Assembly (NCBI RefSeq): GCF_003473485.1
Contig: NC_053043.1
Span: forward strand, 34,696,576-34,760,575
DNA length: 64,000 nucleotides
DNA from: Medicago truncatula
Lineage: Eukaryota > Streptophyta > Magnoliopsida > Fabales > Fabaceae
Direction of reading: 5' to 3'
Below, piece by piece: positions 1 to 10,269 of this stretch (position 1 is its first letter; the number at the start of each line of letters is the position of its first letter). The notes beneath the pieces were generated by a model. It did no database searches and was not told where the DNA came from. It worked only from the letters and a program-made list of their open reading frames with translations. The position numbers were made by a program, and so were the translations under genes.

Positions 1-449
1 TGCAATTCGGATTGCAATTGATTGCTCTGTGCGTTGCATATATTGCAATCTTTTTTAGTCAGAACTAATTAGGCAAAAGTTCTTTTGTATTAAGATATTT
101 ATTTTATTTTATGAATACATAGTTTGTGATTTTTTGAAATGAGGGCATAATTTATACTTCTAAGAATTTGTGATACTGTGTTTAATTAAAATACACAAAC
201 AAACATTTTCTATCAAAGATAGGCTATATTTCTCCACTCCTGCGCAAAAAATAAATTGATCATTGACTGAATCAATTTCACATAAATTCCTGCAACATAT
301 AAAGACAATGATAATGACGAGATCAGGAGGGGTGACGAGTCGGTCACATAAAAAAAAATAGGTATATTAATATACGCAAGAAATGTTCATTTTACTATTC
401 AATTATTTGTTAATCATTAACTAAATTAACTATACAATTAATATTTTAG

Positions 450-810
450 ATTCACCCATAAACATTGCTTGAAGACACTAAAATCATGAAGGATAAACCA
501 AGAAATATGTCTCAAGCACAAAAGTTGAAAGAAGTCACTAATAAGGGTGAACATAGCAATATTCATATCACAAAACAAAAACAAGATATTGCAAAAACCT
601 AACTCTACAAAGTGTCGTCCATTGTGGGTGTCAGCTCTTAAATCACTGTTGGCATTGCAAATGGAAGACACAGATACCCGTCATATAATTATGGAGGAAG
701 GTATTTTTGGTGAAGAACAGTACGAAGAAGACATTACCAAAGAACAAATGTATGAGTTTTTCGAAAGTTAAATAGGTGTCTCTGTTGTCTGCGTATATAT
801 CAGATATTCC
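450..810 (+). pseudogene. Inverted copy of the C-terminal exon of an En/Spm-type transposase-like gene
   Basis: This exon copy lies in the left palindrome arm and reads on the plus strand after an acceptor-like TATTTTAG. The peptide runs from MKDKPRNMSQAQKLKEV through MEDTDTRHIIMEEGIFGEE and then ITKEQMYEFFES, followed in frame after a stop by IGVSVVCVYI. The sequence after EEGIFG resembles the conserved tail that follows the DUF8039-type region in plant En/Spm-like proteins; this is from memory of the family. A frameshift near 600 separates MKDKP...DIAKT from STKCRPLWVSALKS, so it is not coding. It mirrors 984-1349. Confidence 0.6.
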
Positions 811-983
811 GAATAACTTTAAATTGACCGAACAAACTATTTTATTTGTATAACATTTAATATGATCTAATATTATATTTTCATATTCTAGGTACGTGTA
901 GAAGTTATAATATTAGATACAGTTAAATGTTATACAAATAAAATAATTTGTTCGGTCAATTTAAAGTTATTCAAAGTATCTGA

Positions 984-1349
984 TATATATGTAGACAACA
1001 TAGACACCTATTTCTGTATTTTCGAAAAACTCATACATTTGGTCTTTGGTAATGTCTTATCATACTGCTCTTCAACAAAAATACATTCCTCCATAGTTAC
1101 CTGAAGCGTATTTGTGTCTTCCATTTGCACTTCCACCGGTGATTTAAGAGTTGACACCCACGATGGACGACACTTTGTAGATTTAGGCTTTTGATGTTTG
1201 GTTTTTGCAATGTCTTGTTTTTGTTTTGTGATTGGAATATTGCTATGTCCACTCTTATTAGTGACTTCTTTCAACTTTTGTGCTTGAGACATATTTTTTG
1301 GTTTATCCTTCATGATTTTAGTGCCTTCATACAATTTTTGTGGGTGAAT
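984..1349 (-). pseudogene. C-terminal exon of a degenerate En/Spm-type transposase-like gene
   Basis: This exon is read leftward from an acceptor at 1350-1351, in phase with the end of the exon at 1914. The peptide begins IHPQKLYEGTKIMKDKP and continues through STKCRPSWVSTLKS and VTMEECIFVEEQYD. A one-base deletion relative to the mirrored left arm, just after EEQYD near 1065, shifts the frame, so KTLPKTKCMSF replaces the expected DITKxQMYEFFE. The exon lies in the right palindrome arm and is probably the original copy, because its orientation and spacing continue the gene at 1914-6103. Confidence 0.6.
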
Positions 1350-1913
1350 CTAAAATATTAATTGTATAGTTAATTTAGTTAATGATTAAAAAATGATTGA
1401 ATGGCAAAATGAATATTTCTTGTGTATATTAATAGACCTGATTTTTTTGTGACCGACTCGTCACCCATCCTAATTCCGTCGTTATCATTGCCTCTATATG
1501 TTGCAGGAATCTATTTGAAATTCATTCAGACATTGATCAATTTATTTTTTGCATATGAGTTGAGAAATAAAGCCTATCTTTGATAGAAAATGTTTGTTTG
1601 TGTATTTTAATTAGACATAGTATCACAACATTTTAGAAGTAAAAATTTTGCTCTCATTTCAAAGAATCACAAACTATGTTTTATGAAATTAAATAAATAT
1701 CTTAATACAAAAGAACTTATGCCTAATTAGTTTTGACTAAAAATGATTGCAATATAAGCAACGCACAGATCAATCAATTGCAATCCAAATTGCACGGAAA
1801 CTCATGATATAGAAGTAAAATCATTGAACATAACTAATTCAAAAAAGAAAAATCATCACAACCATGTACAATGTACGTCGTTGCTAAATAAAAGAGAGAG
1901 AAATTTATTTTAC

Positions 1914-4900
1914 CTTAAGATTATGGGAAACGAGGTTTCTCGACCATGCCACATATGTTCAAACCAACCTTATATCAGCAACATCATCAAGTATGGGCAA
2001 CTCTGCATCTTGTTCTAAAACAATATCAACTAGTACTTTCAAATAGCCATCAGGGAGTGGCTTATGGTGAAGTTTATCTCCCAAGATGTTGTGTAACATT
2101 CCCTTAGCGACTATGCGATAAGTAGGAGACAACAGGAACAATGAACAAGGTGATATACCCTAAACCAATAATCAACATAAAGCTAGCTATTAACAAATAT
2201 AATTAGCAAATTACTAAATGAAGTATACACAAGTAATTAAATACCTCGGGAATGTTCTTCAAAACATCAATGTTGCCACTATCTTTGTCACTAGGGATAT
2301 GCATATCTTGTTGACTTCTTGAGCTATCTTTTCCCCTTTCCTTTTTCAATTGATCAAGGTCAGAAGATAGGTTTTGAATAATGGCCAATAATTCTCTAAT
2401 ACTGGGATTTTTTTCACTTTTCTTTCGACCTTTATTAAGAACTGTTTGAGTGGCCCCTAACCCCATACCCCTCACACGACCAGAATACTCACGGACATTT
2501 AATGTTGTGCTAAGTATAACCTACAACTAGAAGTTTGAGAAGATTGAGATAGAGTGACCTGGAATAATATATGGTAGGACGGAAAAAATAAGATCGTCAT
2601 AAAAAATTTCACAAGTTTTATATGAAGTAACAATAAATTTTTAGAATCAAATTAAATAAAAATAATACTTACACATTCTTCATATATTTTCTGGACACTT
2701 TCATCAACCATTCCATCCTTCTTCACACGTCCTTCCCTCCACCTTAAACATTCATCAATGTCTTCTTCTTTAGATTTAGTCTCTCTTAGCTACAAAATGA
2801 CAAAAAATACATACCAATTAGAAGTATTGTTACAATCTAATATACGTCATGGTATGATTTTTGATTAGATATACTCACTATTTTTTCTGTTAAGCGTGCA
2901 TATACCATACGCCCCCTGCGGTATGGGTATTGGGGGTTTGACGCTATCTTTCTAATTTTTTGACTCAATTCATGTACAAACAAGTAGCATTCAATAAATT
3001 ATTCTAACTTTAAATTCAATTGTATTCAGTTTGGCTTTAAAAGTCTCCCATTCCTCCGGAGATATCAAGCTTTCGTAAAGGGTTGGACGATCAACATCTA
3101 TAAAATTTCCATCAACATCTCTAAGATACTTCGTTGTTAAATAAGATCTCCAGCAAGTTGAAGTACATATTTCTTCCGTGAAGTATACTAAATGAAGTAT
3201 ACACAAGTAATTAAATACCTCGGGAATGTTCTTCAAAACATCAATGTTGCCACTATCTTTGTCACTAGGGATATGCATATCTTGTTGACTTCTTGAGCTA
3301 TCTTTTCCCCTTTCCTTTTTCAATTGATCAAGGTCAGAAGATAGGTTTTGAATAATGGCCAATAATTCTCTAATACTGGGATTTTTTTCACTTTTCTTTC
3401 GACCTTTATTAAGAACTGTTTGAGTGGCCCCTAACCCCATACCCCTCACACGACCAGAATACTCACGGACATTTAATGTTGTGCTAAGTATAACCTACAA
3501 CTAGAAGTTTGAGAAGATTGAGATAGAGTGACCTGGAATAATATATGGTAGGACGGAAAAAATAAGATCGTCATAAAAAATTTCACAAGTTTTATATGAA
3601 GTAACAATAAATTTTTAGAATCAAATTAAATAAAAATAATACTTACACATTCTTCATATATTTTCTGGACACTTTCATCAACCATTCCATCCTTCTTCAC
3701 ACGTCCTTCCCTCCACCTTAAACATTCATCAATGTCTTCTTCTTTAGATTTAGTCTCTCTTAGCTACAAAATGACAAAAAATACATACCAATTAGAAGTA
3801 TTGTTACAATCTAATATACGTCATGGTATGATTTTTGATTAGATATACTCACTATTTTTTCTGTTAAGCGTGCATATACCATACGCCCCCTGCGGTATGG
3901 GTATTGGGGGTTTGACGCTATCTTTCTAATTTTTTGACTCAATTCATGTACAAACAAGTAGCATTCAATAAATTATTCTAACTTTAAATTCAATTGTATT
4001 CAGTTTGGCTTTAAAAGTCTCCCATTCCTCCGGAGATATCAAGCTTTCGTAAAGGGTTGGACGATCAACATCTATAAAATTTCCATCAACATCTCTAAGA
4101 TACTTCGTTGTTAAATAAGATCTCCAGCAAGTTGAAGTACATATTTCTTCCGTGAAGTATACTAAATGAAGTATACACAAGTAATTAAATACCTCGGGAA
4201 TGTTCTTCAAAACATCAATGTTGCCACTATCTTTGTCACTAGGGATATGCATATCTTGTTGACTTCTTGAGCTATCTTTTCCCCTTTCCTTTTTCAATTG
4301 ATCAAGGTCAGAAGATAGGTTTTGAATAATGGCCAATAATTCTCTAATACTGGGATTTTTTTCACTTTTCTTTCGACCTTTATTAAGAACTGTTTGAGTG
4401 GCCCCTAACCCCATACCCCTCACACGACCAGAATACTCACGGACATTTAATGTTGTGCTAAGTATAACCTACAACTAGAAGTTTGAGAAGATTGAGATAG
4501 AGTGACCTGGAATAATATATGGTAGGACGGAAAAAATAAGATCGTCATAAAAAATTTCACAAGTTTTATATGAAGTAACAATAAATTTTTAGAATCAAAT
4601 TAAATAAAAATAATACTTACACATTCTTCATATATTTTCTGGACACTTTCATCAACCATTCCATCCTTCTTCACACGTCCTTCCCTCCACCTTAAACATT
4701 CATCAATGTCTTCTTCTTTAGATTTAGTCTCTCTTAGCTACAAAATGACAAAAAATACATACCAATTAGAAGTATTGTTACAATCTAATATACGTCATGG
4801 TATGATTTTTGATTAGATATACTCACTATTTTTTCTGTTAAGCGTGCATATACCATACGCCCCCTGCGGTATGGGTATTGGGGGTTTGACGCTATCTTTC

Positions 4901-6103
4901 TAATTTTTTGACTCAATTCATGTACAAACAAGTAGCATTCAATAAATTATTCTAACTTTAAATTCAATTGTATTCAGTTTGGCTTTAAAAGTCTCCCATT
5001 CCTCCGGAGATATCAAGCTTTCGTAAAGGGTTGGACGATCAACATCTATGAAATTTCCATCAACATCTCTAAGATACTTCGTTGTTAAATAAGATCTCCA
5101 GCAAGTTGAAGTACATATTTCTTCCGTGAAGTATACTAAATGAAGTATACACAAGTAATTAAATACCTCGGGAATGTTCTTCAAAACATCAATGTTGCCA
5201 CTATCTTTGTCACTAGGGATATGCATATCTTGTTGACTTCTTGAGCTATCTTTTCCCCTTTCCTTTTTCAATTGATCAAGGTCAGAAGATAGGTTTTGAA
5301 TAATGGCCAATAATTCTCTAATACTGGGATTTTTTTCACTTTTCTTTCGACCTTTATTAAGAACTGTTTGAGTGGCCCCTAACCCCATACCCCTCACACG
5401 ACCAGAATACTCACGGACATTTAATGTTGTGCTAAGTATAACCTACAACTAGAAGTTTGAGAAGATTGAGATAGAGTGACCTGGAATAATATATGGTAGG
5501 ACGGAAAAAATAAGATCGTCATAAAAAATTTCACAAGTTTTATATGAAGTAACAATAAATTTTTAGAATCAAATTAAATAAAAATAATACTTACACATTC
5601 TTCATATATTTTCTGGACACTTTCATCAACCATTCCATCCTTCTTCACACGTCCTTCCCTCCACCTTAAACATTCATCAATGTCTTCTTCTTTAGATTTA
5701 GTCTCTCTTAGCTACAAAATGACAAAAAATACATACCAATTAGAAGTATTGTTACAATCTAATATACGTCATGGTATGATTTTTGATTAGATATACTCAC
5801 TATTTTTTCTGTTAAGCGTGCATATACCATACGCCCCCTGCGGTATGGGTATTGGGGGTTTGACGCTATCTTTCTAATTTTTTGACTCAATTCATGTACA
5901 AACAAGTAGCATTCAATAAATTATTCTAACTTTAAATTCAATTGTATTCAGTTTGGCTTTAAAAGTCTCCCATTCCTCCGGAGATATCAAGCTTTCGTAA
6001 AGGGTTGGACGATCAACATCTATAAAATTTCCATCAACATCTCTAAGATACTTCGTTGTTAAATAAGATCTCCAGCAAGTTGAAGTACATATTTCTTCCG
6101 TGA
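1914..6103 (-). pseudogene. CACTA (En/Spm) transposase-like gene, degenerate and internally amplified
   Basis: On the minus strand the exons match, in order, the plant Transposase_24 (Ptta/En/Spm) family: SYLTTKYLRDVDGNF, ASNPQYPYRRGRMVYARL, LRETKSKEEDIDECLRWREG, and VREYSGRVRGMGLGATQ. An 82-codon exon at 1914-2159 follows, with LPDGYLKVLVDIVLE and YVAWSRNLV, typical of the DUF8039-like region after it. The family is associated with CACTA transposons; the exact role of this protein is uncertain. Breaks: an in-frame TGA where a glycine is expected before TYVAW (near 1955), a frameshift before RSYLTT, and another between NTIEFK and the ELSQKIRKIASN stretch. The Transposase_24 exons are present four times in tandem, which no functional member would have. 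Confidence 0.85.
2212..6103. repeat. 974-bp tandem repeat, four copies
   Basis: Units lie at 2212-3185, 3186-4159, 4160-5133 and 5134-6103; the last lacks the final four bases. By eye the copies are practically identical; the one difference I found is a G for A at about 5050 in the third copy. Each unit contains all the Transposase_24 exons and their introns. Flanks differ at both ends, so both edges of the array are inside the window. Confidence 0.95.
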
Positions 6104-7361
6104 TTCATCTTCATTAAGGAAATAACTCTACAAAATAAAAAAAAAAAATGGTTAATAGGTCTTTACACACCTCTAATATAGATCATTTCCGGTTTCCCCC
6201 TGTTTTTTTGATTTACCCCTGTAATTTTTTTTTTTTGTTTTGATTTACCCCCTAATAGACCAAACAAAAATTATAACATTATATCAGACAAATTCTCCCA
6301 CACCTAGAAAAATTAAGCTTAAGACATTCTACTCCCTAACACACAGATTTGTTCCACCAAAGCACATCTCAATTCACATGCCACCTAGCTAATGTACTAA
6401 CTGGCCCTTCAGTGAAAGAAGATGCAATATAGTTCCAAATTAATGCATATAATTCAAGAATTCACCACTTGTGCTTAAGAAAAAATGGAACACAAGCACT
6501 GTGCACAAATGACAGCAGATACAACTGAACAAACCACCAGCTTAAAAAAACGCTTTGTCATGCAACACAAGCCCTGTGCAAAAATGACAGCAGATACAAC
6601 AGAACAAAAAACCAGCACTTTAGCAAAAACCTAAACTCACCAAACTAGCACAACATAGATTAAATCAAAGAATCCACAAATGCTGAAACAAGCAAGATGA
6701 TTAGACATCCATTGAGCAATCAAATATTTGAAACATTTTTCTTTTTCCCACACTGCTTTACCAAAGAATTAAACTAACAGCCTGTACGGGAGTAGTAAAT
6801 TAGACACAAACCACTATTTATATGCATTTGGCCAATCCACATAAATAGTGGTTTTTTAAGTATATAATCTGGTCTCAAAGCCTTAGGGATGTATCAAAAC
6901 TGGTTTATATAACTCTTGCACTCAAATATGACTAGATTTACTCAAAAATAGTGGTTTGAACCCTAAAACCTTAAAACATCAATATGAAAACGAAGAGTAA
7001 TTGAGTGAAATTGAATTGGCAGAGGAAAAAGGTATGGAAAGAATGAAGATGTTACCGTGAATGAAGAAAGACGGAAATCAGATGGCAGCACCAATAAGTG
7101 GTCGTACGATATAGGAAGAAGGGAGGCCGCAGTGAAGAAGGGAGGCCGCAGTGAAGAAGAGAGGTTCTGATGAATGGATGAATGAAAGTAATGAATTTTC
7201 AACTGATTTAGGGTTTGCAGTTCTGTTGCAGTTCTAAAATTAATTTTGATGAATGAATGAATCGTGTTTGCGGTTCTGGAATAACGTTTGTGAGTTTTTA
7301 AGGTAATACACGATTTGCGGTTTTATTTACTTAAATAAAAAGATTTTTGTTGATTAATTTA
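6104..7361. other. CACTA interior, 5' region of the transposase-like gene; no intact gene
   Basis: This AT-rich stretch lies between the tandem array and a foldback element. It includes CT-rich lines with short runs of CCCCCTG near 6190-6250, a repeated phrase (CAAGCACTGTGCAAAAATGACAGCAGATACAACTG-like) at about 6494 and 6568, and a 21-bp direct duplication (GAAGAAGGGAGGCCGCAGTGA-like) at 7120-7155. The leftward 79-codon frame at 6963-7202 has no recognisable domain and is probably 5' untranslated or junk sequence. Confidence 0.4.
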
Positions 7362-7779
7362 GGTTTAAATATGTCTTTACTCCCTGCACTTTCATCGGAT
7401 TTTGGCATTAGTCCCTGCACTTTTTTTTTTGTTTGGCATTGGTCCATGCACTTTGTAAAAATATTCGTATCGATCCCTCAATTAATTTTCTGTTAAAAAA
7501 AAACACAAAACTATTGGTATTGGTCCCTGCACTTTGTACAAATATTGGTATTGGTCCCTGCACTTTGTAAAAATATTGATATTGGTGCCACGTGGCGTAA
7601 AATGATTGGGCCACGTGGCACTCCGTTGGTTTTGTGTTTTTTTTTTAACAGAAAGTTAACAGAGGGACCAATACCAATATTTTTACAAAGTGCAGGGACC
7701 AATGTCAAACAAAAAAAGAAATGCAGGGACCAATGTCAAAATCTGATGAAAGTGCAGCGACCAATGACACATTTAAATC
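7362..7779. mobile_element. Foldback MITE (Mutator-like), 418 bp, 9-bp target duplication
   Basis: The left end GGTTTAAATATGTCTTTACT pairs with the right end, whose complement begins GATTTAAATGTGTCATTGGT. The element is almost wholly palindromic, and the phrase GTCCCTGCACTTT recurs several times in each arm. ATTAATTTA at 7353-7361 is repeated at 7780-7788. A 9-bp duplication with long inverted repeats suggests a non-autonomous Mutator-like element. Confidence 0.8.
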
Positions 7780-7788
7780 ATTAATTTA

Positions 7789-8185
7789 TTCTGGTTTTAA
7801 ATTTGGAGGATATATCCAACAAAATAGAACTTTTTGTGACATATGGCGTTTTTGAGTCTGTAAGAAAAAAAAAACGTTTTTTAAAAAATAAATAAAATGC
7901 TCTGCCCCCAGAGGATCGAACATGGGTCTTGGCTGAATGAATTTGGACAATAAATAGCGCTATTTTAAATATATAAACGTTATCTTTCATAAACCTACGC
8001 TATCTTTCATAAACTTACGATAGCGTTTTTAAAGCGCTATTTAAGGTTGAGCCATAAATAGCGTTTCCATATATAAATGAGCGCCATAAACAATCAATAC
8101 TGGTTTTTTATTTATATTTACTATTTTTTAATGAATGTAAGATGGCGTTTTTTAAATAAAACGTTATATTAAGTTAATTTTAATG
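7789..8185. repeat. Subterminal repeat region of the CACTA element
   Basis: Many direct and inverted copies of AGCGCTATTT/AAATAGCGCT-like motifs occur here (for example near 7957, 8021-8045 and 8186) and continue past the LINE insertion to the terminus at 9195. Arrays of short subterminal motifs next to the terminus are typical binding sites of CACTA transposition proteins. Confidence 0.7.
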
Positions 8186-8199
8186 ATAGCGCTATAGTG

Positions 8200-9145
8200 T
8201 TTTTTTTTTTTTACCAACAAAAACTCATACCATTTCATTCATCACACAATTTGGAATACAAAATGGAATCAAATCAAAGACTTGGTGACGAGCTTGTAAT
8301 ATTGACACCTTAGCGAAACTATGAGCGACAACATTCGCTTGTCTCCTAACAAAACTTATCTTAAAGTTTGTACATTGTTGTAATAGTTACCTGCAGTCAT
8401 TGATGATACTACCAAATTCTTCCTGGTAGTTATTCTTATCATATATGCTATCAACCACTAGTTTACAATCTAGTTCTATTAGCACATTTGATAATTCTAA
8501 CTATCCAAGCCACAAAATGGCATCACGTAATCCAACTGCTTCCGCTTCTTGAGGAGGGAGACAACCTTCATACCAAGTTGTAGCAGCTTTTAATTAAGAA
8601 CCTTCCACGATGATCTCGAATACACATACCTGTCCCAAACCGGTTATGTGCCCTGAAGATGGCTGCATCTACGTTAACTTCAAAAATCATGTTGCTGGTG
8701 GCTGCCAGGTAACTGTATCTTGCGGTGAATGCTGATTGTGTGCAGTAGCAGAATTTCTTGCGGCTTGCCATTGAAATAACAACTCGCGCACTAGCTGGAC
8801 TGCTATGTTACTCGGTTGCAGCTCACCACCCTATACCTTATCATTACGATGTCTCCAAATACACCATAACATCATTACCAAGTGCTTGCACTCTTCAACT
8901 ATCAACCTGCACAGTAAAGAGAAAATACAAGTTGCAAAGCTCTCAGCAACATCAACAGTAGTAGAAATCACGTCCCATAAGGTAGTTGTTCGCCAAACTG
9001 TCTTCGCCTCGTCGCATCCAATAAAAACATGCCAGTCGTTCTCATAATTTGTTTCACAAAAAGGAGAGCAATATGTACATGGCACACCTTTGTCCGGCAG
9101 TCGCATACGCGTAGGAAGAACACCTCTCAACACTCTCCAGAGAAA
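8200..9145 (-). mobile_element. 5'-truncated LINE (non-LTR retrotransposon) with poly-A and 14-bp target duplication
   Basis: On the minus strand, LRGVLPTRMRLPDKGV followed by CTYCSPFC...NDWHVFIGC (9137 to about 8990) is the zinc-binding domain that follows plant LINE reverse transcriptases. An RNase H-like domain follows, with VNVDAAIFRAHNRFGTGM at about 8690-8600 and continuing toward 8230. The poly-A tail appears as 13 T at 8200-8212. ATAGCGCTATAGTG at 8186-8199 is matched with one mismatch by ATAGCGCTTTAGTG at 9146-9159. The reverse-transcriptase core is missing and frames are broken, so this is a dead, truncated insertion. Confidence 0.85.
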
Positions 9146-9195
9146 ATAGCGCTTTAGTGTTAAAAGCGCTATTTTCCCCTTATTTTGTAGTAGTG
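9146..9195 (-). mobile_element. CACTA terminus (right end)
   Basis: Read on the minus strand the end is CACTACTACAAAATAAGG, followed at once by AGCGCT subterminal motifs. The leftward transposase-like gene lies inward, as expected for a 5' CACTA end. The matching opposite terminus is not seen and is presumably left of base 1. Confidence 0.75.
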
Positions 9196-10269
9196 GAAGT
9201 GTGGATCTATTTTACTATGAAACTTGTTAACGAGTGTTCTCAGTATACTTTTTACACATCCTAAAATAAGCAATTATTTATAAAAAAAAGTTAAATATTT
9301 CAATTTCTAATGTATTAATTCCACATATTTTATAAATACATACTATTTATGATCCTTAAACAGCGCCCCGAAGACACTCATTAACATTTTCATTTTATTG
9401 GTATAGGAAATTTGATTGTGTATTATTTGACTTATGTCGTTAACTCTTCATCTTTTTCTATTCATCTTTGTTGTATTTAATTGGAATACCTCTTATATTA
9501 GTAGATCTTTTGCTTATAGAAAAAAAAATGTAAAACTTTGACAAAATTAATTGTTTTGAGGCTTCTTTATTTATTTAGATTAGAGGCTGCTAAGGAGATT
9601 GGCAAATTTCTATCACAAAAAAAAAAAAAATCAAAAAAGAGACTGGCAAATTAAAACACTTTTGGTTCTAGCCACGAAGTGTGGAACAATTAACAGGAGA
9701 AAGATACTTGAACGGAATAGTTCAACCTTTATTTTCTTGTTTTTTTGACAAATAGTTCTGTCTTATTCCTAAATAGTAAGATGTTGAATTAAACAAAAGA
9801 ATAGAGCAAGTCCAGCCATCCACCATAAATGCAATAAGTCAAACCACATGACTTGACCAACATGAAAATTATTTCATCCGTATTTTTGTGTGTTGTTTAA
9901 ATTTCTCACAATAAATATAATATCAAAATTATCATTTTAATGTATCACAAATGACCTCTAAAAAAAATAAATGATCACAAATGAGTTCAAAATAACTATT
10001 AATATTTTTTAACAAAATTTTCACAAAAATCATTTTAAAAAAAATAAAGTAAGAATCGCTTTTTTAATCTATATAAAATGAACCTTCCTCTAGAGGAAAA
10101 GAAAACTCTAAATTTATTAACAAAAGAAGGTTCTCCGTTTCATTGAAATTCTTCCAAGACTTTTTTTCCTTCTCTTTATATATCTTTATAAAGTAAAACC
10201 AAAAAGCAAACATACACACAAAGAGTGTAAGAGAAGATTATTAAAAAAAAAAACATAGAGTGAGAGAAG
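9196..10269 (+). promoter_or_regulatory. Upstream region and 5' UTR of the NAC gene
   Basis: This AT-rich stretch has no gene. A TATA-like TTTATATATC lies at 10175-10184, about 90 bases before the ATG at 10270. That leaves a plausible 5' UTR of roughly 50-60 bases with an A-run just before AGAGTGAGAGAAG. A palindrome-like AAAAAATTGTTTTGAGG region near 9540 shows nothing recognisable. Confidence 0.5.

Larger units (their letters stand above)
1..1793. repeat. 1.8-kb imperfect palindrome (inverted duplication)
   Basis: The first ~885 bases are mirrored, with substitutions and small indels, by the bases from about 895 to 1793. The opening TGCAATTCGGATTGCAATTG reappears as its complement at about 1773-1793, and the GACGAGTCGGTCACA block near 335-350 reappears inverted near 1450-1465. 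The centre lies near 885-895, with almost no spacer. Each arm contains a copy of the last exon of the transposase-like gene to the right. The left arm reaches the window edge, so the palindrome may be longer. Confidence 0.88.

Noticed and set aside
2212-6103. Satellite DNA or CRISPR-like array
   Set aside because: The units are 974 bp, contain transposase exons and number only four; there are no spacers.
7408-7784. Several overlapping 65-79 codon frames on both strands
   Set aside because: They arise from repeated phrases in the foldback MITE at 7362-7779.
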